Position numbers and translations under genes: made by a program. Positions 17,136-19,400 of a stretch of 19,400 nucleotides of DNA are shown here, piece by piece. The DNA is from Akkermansiaceae bacterium UBA1518. Its GTDB lineage: Bacteria > Verrucomicrobiota > Verrucomicrobiia > Verrucomicrobiales > Akkermansiaceae. Position 1 is the first letter of the stretch, and every line of letters begins with the position of its first letter. The stretch lies in the NCBI GenBank assembly GCA_002323895.1, contig DCQM01000130.1, forward strand, positions 1 to 19,400, given 5' to 3'. The notes under the pieces were generated by a model. The model ran no database searches. It worked only from the letters and a program-made list of their open reading frames with translations, and had not been told where the DNA came from.

Positions 17136-19316
17136 TCAATTTTCCTCGTCGGATTTTGTTTCAGAAAAATATGCGAATGCCTGTTCAACCGATCTGTTGC
17201 CTATGTTGATTTTATGTGCTGCTGGGTTGAATACCACATATTCGGTTTTCTCTTCATCAAATTCCAGTTTGAGAATGCTTGCATTGGCGTCGTCACGAAT
17301 GACTTCCACACCGCTGGCATAAGCGGTGTTTTGTAATGTCGGCTTCTCTGCTTCTTGGGCACCTGGATTATTGTTGTAAGTTCGGTTGCGGTAAGGCATG
17401 TGCGGGTAGTAAATCTGCGTGAAGATTTTTTGCTCGCCTTTCTTTGGGGTGCCTTCCCATGCATAACGCAGTTGAGCCGGACAGTCGGTGGTACGCGCAT
17501 CGAATATCATGCGGTCCACCACTTGCAAGCGGCAGTCCTCCTGAGGAGCAAACCATACAAGCAAGTCCACAGGGGGTGTTTTCATGCTCGAACGCCCATT
17601 ATTTGCTACAGGCGCACTCATAAAGGTATTGGCCCAATGATTTCCCAGTTGAGGTCCGATGTTCTGCGTATTCCACAATGGGCTTACGCGTGCATGGAAT
17701 GATTCTTCAAAGGTCACGATTTCTCGCGTGGCAAGAAAACGGTTCTTCGCAAAGATAAACTCGCGCTCGTATACCACAGGAAGCCCATCGGGGTTTTGCA
17801 CCTTTATTTTGGCATAGGTAGCCTCCGGGGTATCCTCGAAATGGGTCACTTCTGAGCGAATGTCGGGCATGTTGCCCATCGCCCAGTTTTCGTCAATACG
17901 ACCTTTGTCAGGATGCAAGCGTCGTTTAGAGGTTCCATCGATATCTTGGATTAACAGACGGTTTTCTTCGGAGCTACCCTTACTGGTTACGATTTGTGTA
18001 AAAGGTGCGCCATAGCGATTCATCCCCATGATGCCACCAGGGTTGGCAGGAAAAGAGGTTGGATGTAATTCAATCAGACAGAAAAAGTCGCCCGGATTCC
18101 AACCACTTCGGAAGATGAATTTGTCAGGCCATTGTTGCTCATTCATGACCCAGCTGCAGCAAATGTATCCACGGTTTTCACGCGGATCCGCATTGCCCAG
18201 TAATTTCTCAGTGAGGGCCTTGTCTTTATTCGCGACTCGCATCGCTTCATTACGAAGAGTGTAAATCGAACCGGGTTCAGGTTCGACGGGGGCAATGGAG
18301 TCGTCTGCGAAAAGATATGCAAGCGACGCATGCAACGAGGACAAGTAGTAATCATTCCTGGCTTGGTAACGCAGGTAATTGACAAGCTTATGGGCAACAT
18401 AACGGTATCGACCATCGCCGGTCTTCGCAGCGATGCGCTCCAAGGCAGAAACTCGGAAATTAGCAGTACTGTTGTATCCACCATTCGGACCATAGGGATT
18501 CATGGCGCCATCGCTGGACACTTCCATCATGATGCGTGTGAACACTTGCTGCATCTCTGGATCCATATAAACACGGTCATCCCCTAAAAGTCGGTCTCCG
18601 TGAAAGAGAGGCATCAGCAAAGGCCCCATCATGTAGCCTGTGTCGTTCTGGGGGACATCTTTCACTTTCCAGAAATCGTTGAACACGAGTTGGCCGTAGC
18701 GTGCCCAGTGTTTGGCTTCGGGGATGTCGGGATACCACGTCGAGGCTAGCCATTTGATGGTGCCTTCCGGCATGGATCGGTGGCATCCGCCCCGCCACTC
18801 GATCGGCTCCTCGGCCCACACATGCAGGTTGCGGCAATAATAAAGCACCAACTCCTTGAACCAGGGCGTATTCGCTTCAATGACGCTACCTTCCATCAAA
18901 TACTGACGATAGAGGGGAAGCAAAACGGCAGGCCATTCAAAATCCCAAATCCATTTGTCTTCTTCGACGCGTTTTTTGAGCGTCCCATGATATTGCTTCA
19001 GCATTTCTACACAGGCGCCGGCCCAACGTTTTTCACCAGATTCGACATACTTAACCAACACAGGCATGAAGGCCACGAGGCTGCCTTCGCCGCGGTCAGG
19101 ATTGGAGGCCAAGGCTTCCAGATCCATGCTTTCCAGATATTGCATATACGTATCGCGAGTGATGGTCTCGTTGGGTATCGGATAGAAGGCAGGGTTACTC
19201 ATATCCGCATGCGCGAAACGATAGCGCTCGCTATCGACAAAGAATTGAGTGGGCGCCCCGACACGTTCGGGGTCCTGAGCGACAGACGTTGCCATACCCA
19301 CATGAAGCAAACACAA
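17136..19316 (-). CDS. Exported glycan-lyase-like protein (heparinase II/III-like architecture, tentative)
   Basis: The frame gives at least 726 residues. The N-terminal half (about 50-340) is helical and rich in Trp/Tyr, with NPYGPNGGYNSTANFR and RYRYVAHKLVNYLRY, like an alpha/alpha toroid. The C-terminal half (about 390-715) is beta-rich, with IFRSGWNPGDFFCLIELH, MNRYGAPFTQIVTSKG and YVVFNPAAHKINI. This order recalls heparinase II/III-type polysaccharide lyases, but the usual HxHxD-type motif after the RSGW strand is replaced by HPTSFPANPGGIMGMNRYG, so the family is uncertain. The start is unclear: TTG 19316, GTG 19301 and ATG 19295 all cut into a hydrophobic segment ending ATSVAQ. The signal peptide looks complete only if the frame continues upstream through KSNFLTVACAL, which lies partly in the repeat and has no start codon up to the window end. 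A single gene, bracketed by the repeats. Confidence 0.6.
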   Translation of the reverse strand: MCLLHVGMATSVAQDPERVGAPTQFFVDSERYRFAHADMSNPAFYPIPNETITRDTYMQYLESMDLEALASNPDRGEGSLVAFMPVLVKYVESGEKRWAGACVEMLKQYHGTLKKRVEEDKWIWDFEWPAVLLPLYRQYLMEGSVIEANTPWFKELVLYYCRNLHVWAEEPIEWRGGCHRSMPEGTIKWLASTWYPDIPEAKHWARYGQLVFNDFWKVKDVPQNDTGYMMGPLLMPLFHGDRLLGDDRVYMDPEMQQVFTRIMMEVSSDGAMNPYGPNGGYNSTANFRVSALERIAAKTGDGRYRYVAHKLVNYLRYQARNDYYLSSLHASLAYLFADDSIAPVEPEPGSIYTLRNEAMRVANKDKALTEKLLGNADPRENRGYICCSWVMNEQQWPDKFIFRSGWNPGDFFCLIELHPTSFPANPGGIMGMNRYGAPFTQIVTSKGSSEENRLLIQDIDGTSKRRLHPDKGRIDENWAMGNMPDIRSEVTHFEDTPEATYAKIKVQNPDGLPVVYEREFIFAKNRFLATREIVTFEESFHARVSPLWNTQNIGPQLGNHWANTFMSAPVANNGRSSMKTPPVDLLVWFAPQEDCRLQVVDRMIFDARTTDCPAQLRYAWEGTPKKGEQKIFTQIYYPHMPYRNRTYNNNPGAQEAEKPTLQNTAYASGVEVIRDDANASILKLEFDEEKTEYVVFNPAAHKINIGNRSVEQAFAYFSETKSDEEN

Positions 19317-19332
19317 AGCACAGGCGACTGTT

Positions 19333-19400
19333 AGGAAATTGCTTTTGGCGGGAGGGCCTTGAAGCCGCCTTTGGACCGGAGCGGATGGGGGTGAAAGGGG
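19333..19400 (+). repeat. Direct repeat, copy 2 (at least 68 bp), upstream of the lyase-like gene
   Basis: It matches 17023-17090 in the same orientation at 62 of 68 positions and may continue past the window. GGCGG at 19347-19351 can pair with CCGCC at 19365-19369. It lies 16 bp before the first candidate start (TTG 19316), and its inner edge reads as codons K-S-N-F-L in frame with the signal peptide of that gene. Confidence 0.9.

Noticed and set aside
17000..17336. Short frames on both strands across the first direct repeat
   Set aside because: Their products are translations of the repeat plus antisense of the lyase-like gene. Such repeats give open frames by composition, and no signal or domain supports coding.
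17023..19400. Repeat pair as integron attC sites
   Set aside because: I see no RYYYAAC/GTTRRRY core pairs and no integrase in the window; the repeats only share the property of bracketing one gene.
17023..19400. Repeat pair as ends of an insertion sequence or target duplication
   Set aside because: The copies are direct, 68 bp long and imperfect, and the enclosed gene is not a transposase. Insertion ends would be inverted, and target duplications are far shorter and identical.
1..19400. tRNA, rRNA, CRISPR arrays or phage/defence genes
   Set aside because: I found no tRNA-like cloverleaf ends, no rRNA-like stretch, no regularly spaced short repeats and no recognisable defence or phage protein among the frames that can be real genes.

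Overview
The window looks like a chromosomal segment of a PVC-group bacterium, most likely a Verrucomicrobiota member (Planctomycetota is the alternative). The main reason is two copies of the paired gene set coding for a PSD1-type protein (DUF1549 plus DUF1553) and a Tat-exported DUF1501 protein. Those pairs, and DUF6288-like proteins with PDZ and HEAT-type modules, are characteristic of that group. There are no rRNA or tRNA genes, no CRISPR array and no transposase or integrase that I can see.

Layout. (1) Positions 1-4167, minus strand, relatively GC-rich: a tightly packed operon read right to left. It encodes an AraC-family regulator, a two-helix membrane protein of about 78 aa, a sodium:solute symporter and a MetE-like zinc methyltransferase. 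After a 35-nt gap come a small secreted protein and the start of another membrane or exported protein that leaves the window. Almost every junction is an ATGA or TGATG stop/start overlap, so the genes are probably translated together. (2) Positions 4408-8789, plus strand: a PSD1 protein with an N-terminal haem-binding domain, followed 2 nt later by a DUF1501 protein. (3) Positions 8893-10017, minus strand: an M24 metallopeptidase of the Xaa-Pro dipeptidase type with all five metal ligands. (4) Positions 10228-12906, plus strand: a large exported DUF6288-like protein (PDZ, helical toroid-like region, HEAT-like repeats). (5) Positions 12921-16868, minus strand: a second PSD1/DUF1501 pair. This PSD1 lacks the N-terminal haem domain and carries a discoidin-like domain in its middle. 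(6) Positions 17023-19400: a predicted exported glycan-lyase-like protein, bracketed by two 68-bp direct repeats (62 of 68 bases identical).

How the parts may work together. The PSD1/DUF1501 pairs, the DUF6288-like protein and the lyase-like protein all carry export signals, which suits an envelope or periplasmic programme for processing complex, possibly sulfated, glycans. This is inference, since PSD1 and DUF1501 proteins have no firmly established reaction. The left operon looks like a self-contained uptake and methyl- (or thiol-) transfer module under its own AraC regulator. The observations most worth following are the repeat-bracketed lyase-like gene, whose signal-peptide frame runs into the repeat without a visible ATG, and the symporter/MetE-like operon.
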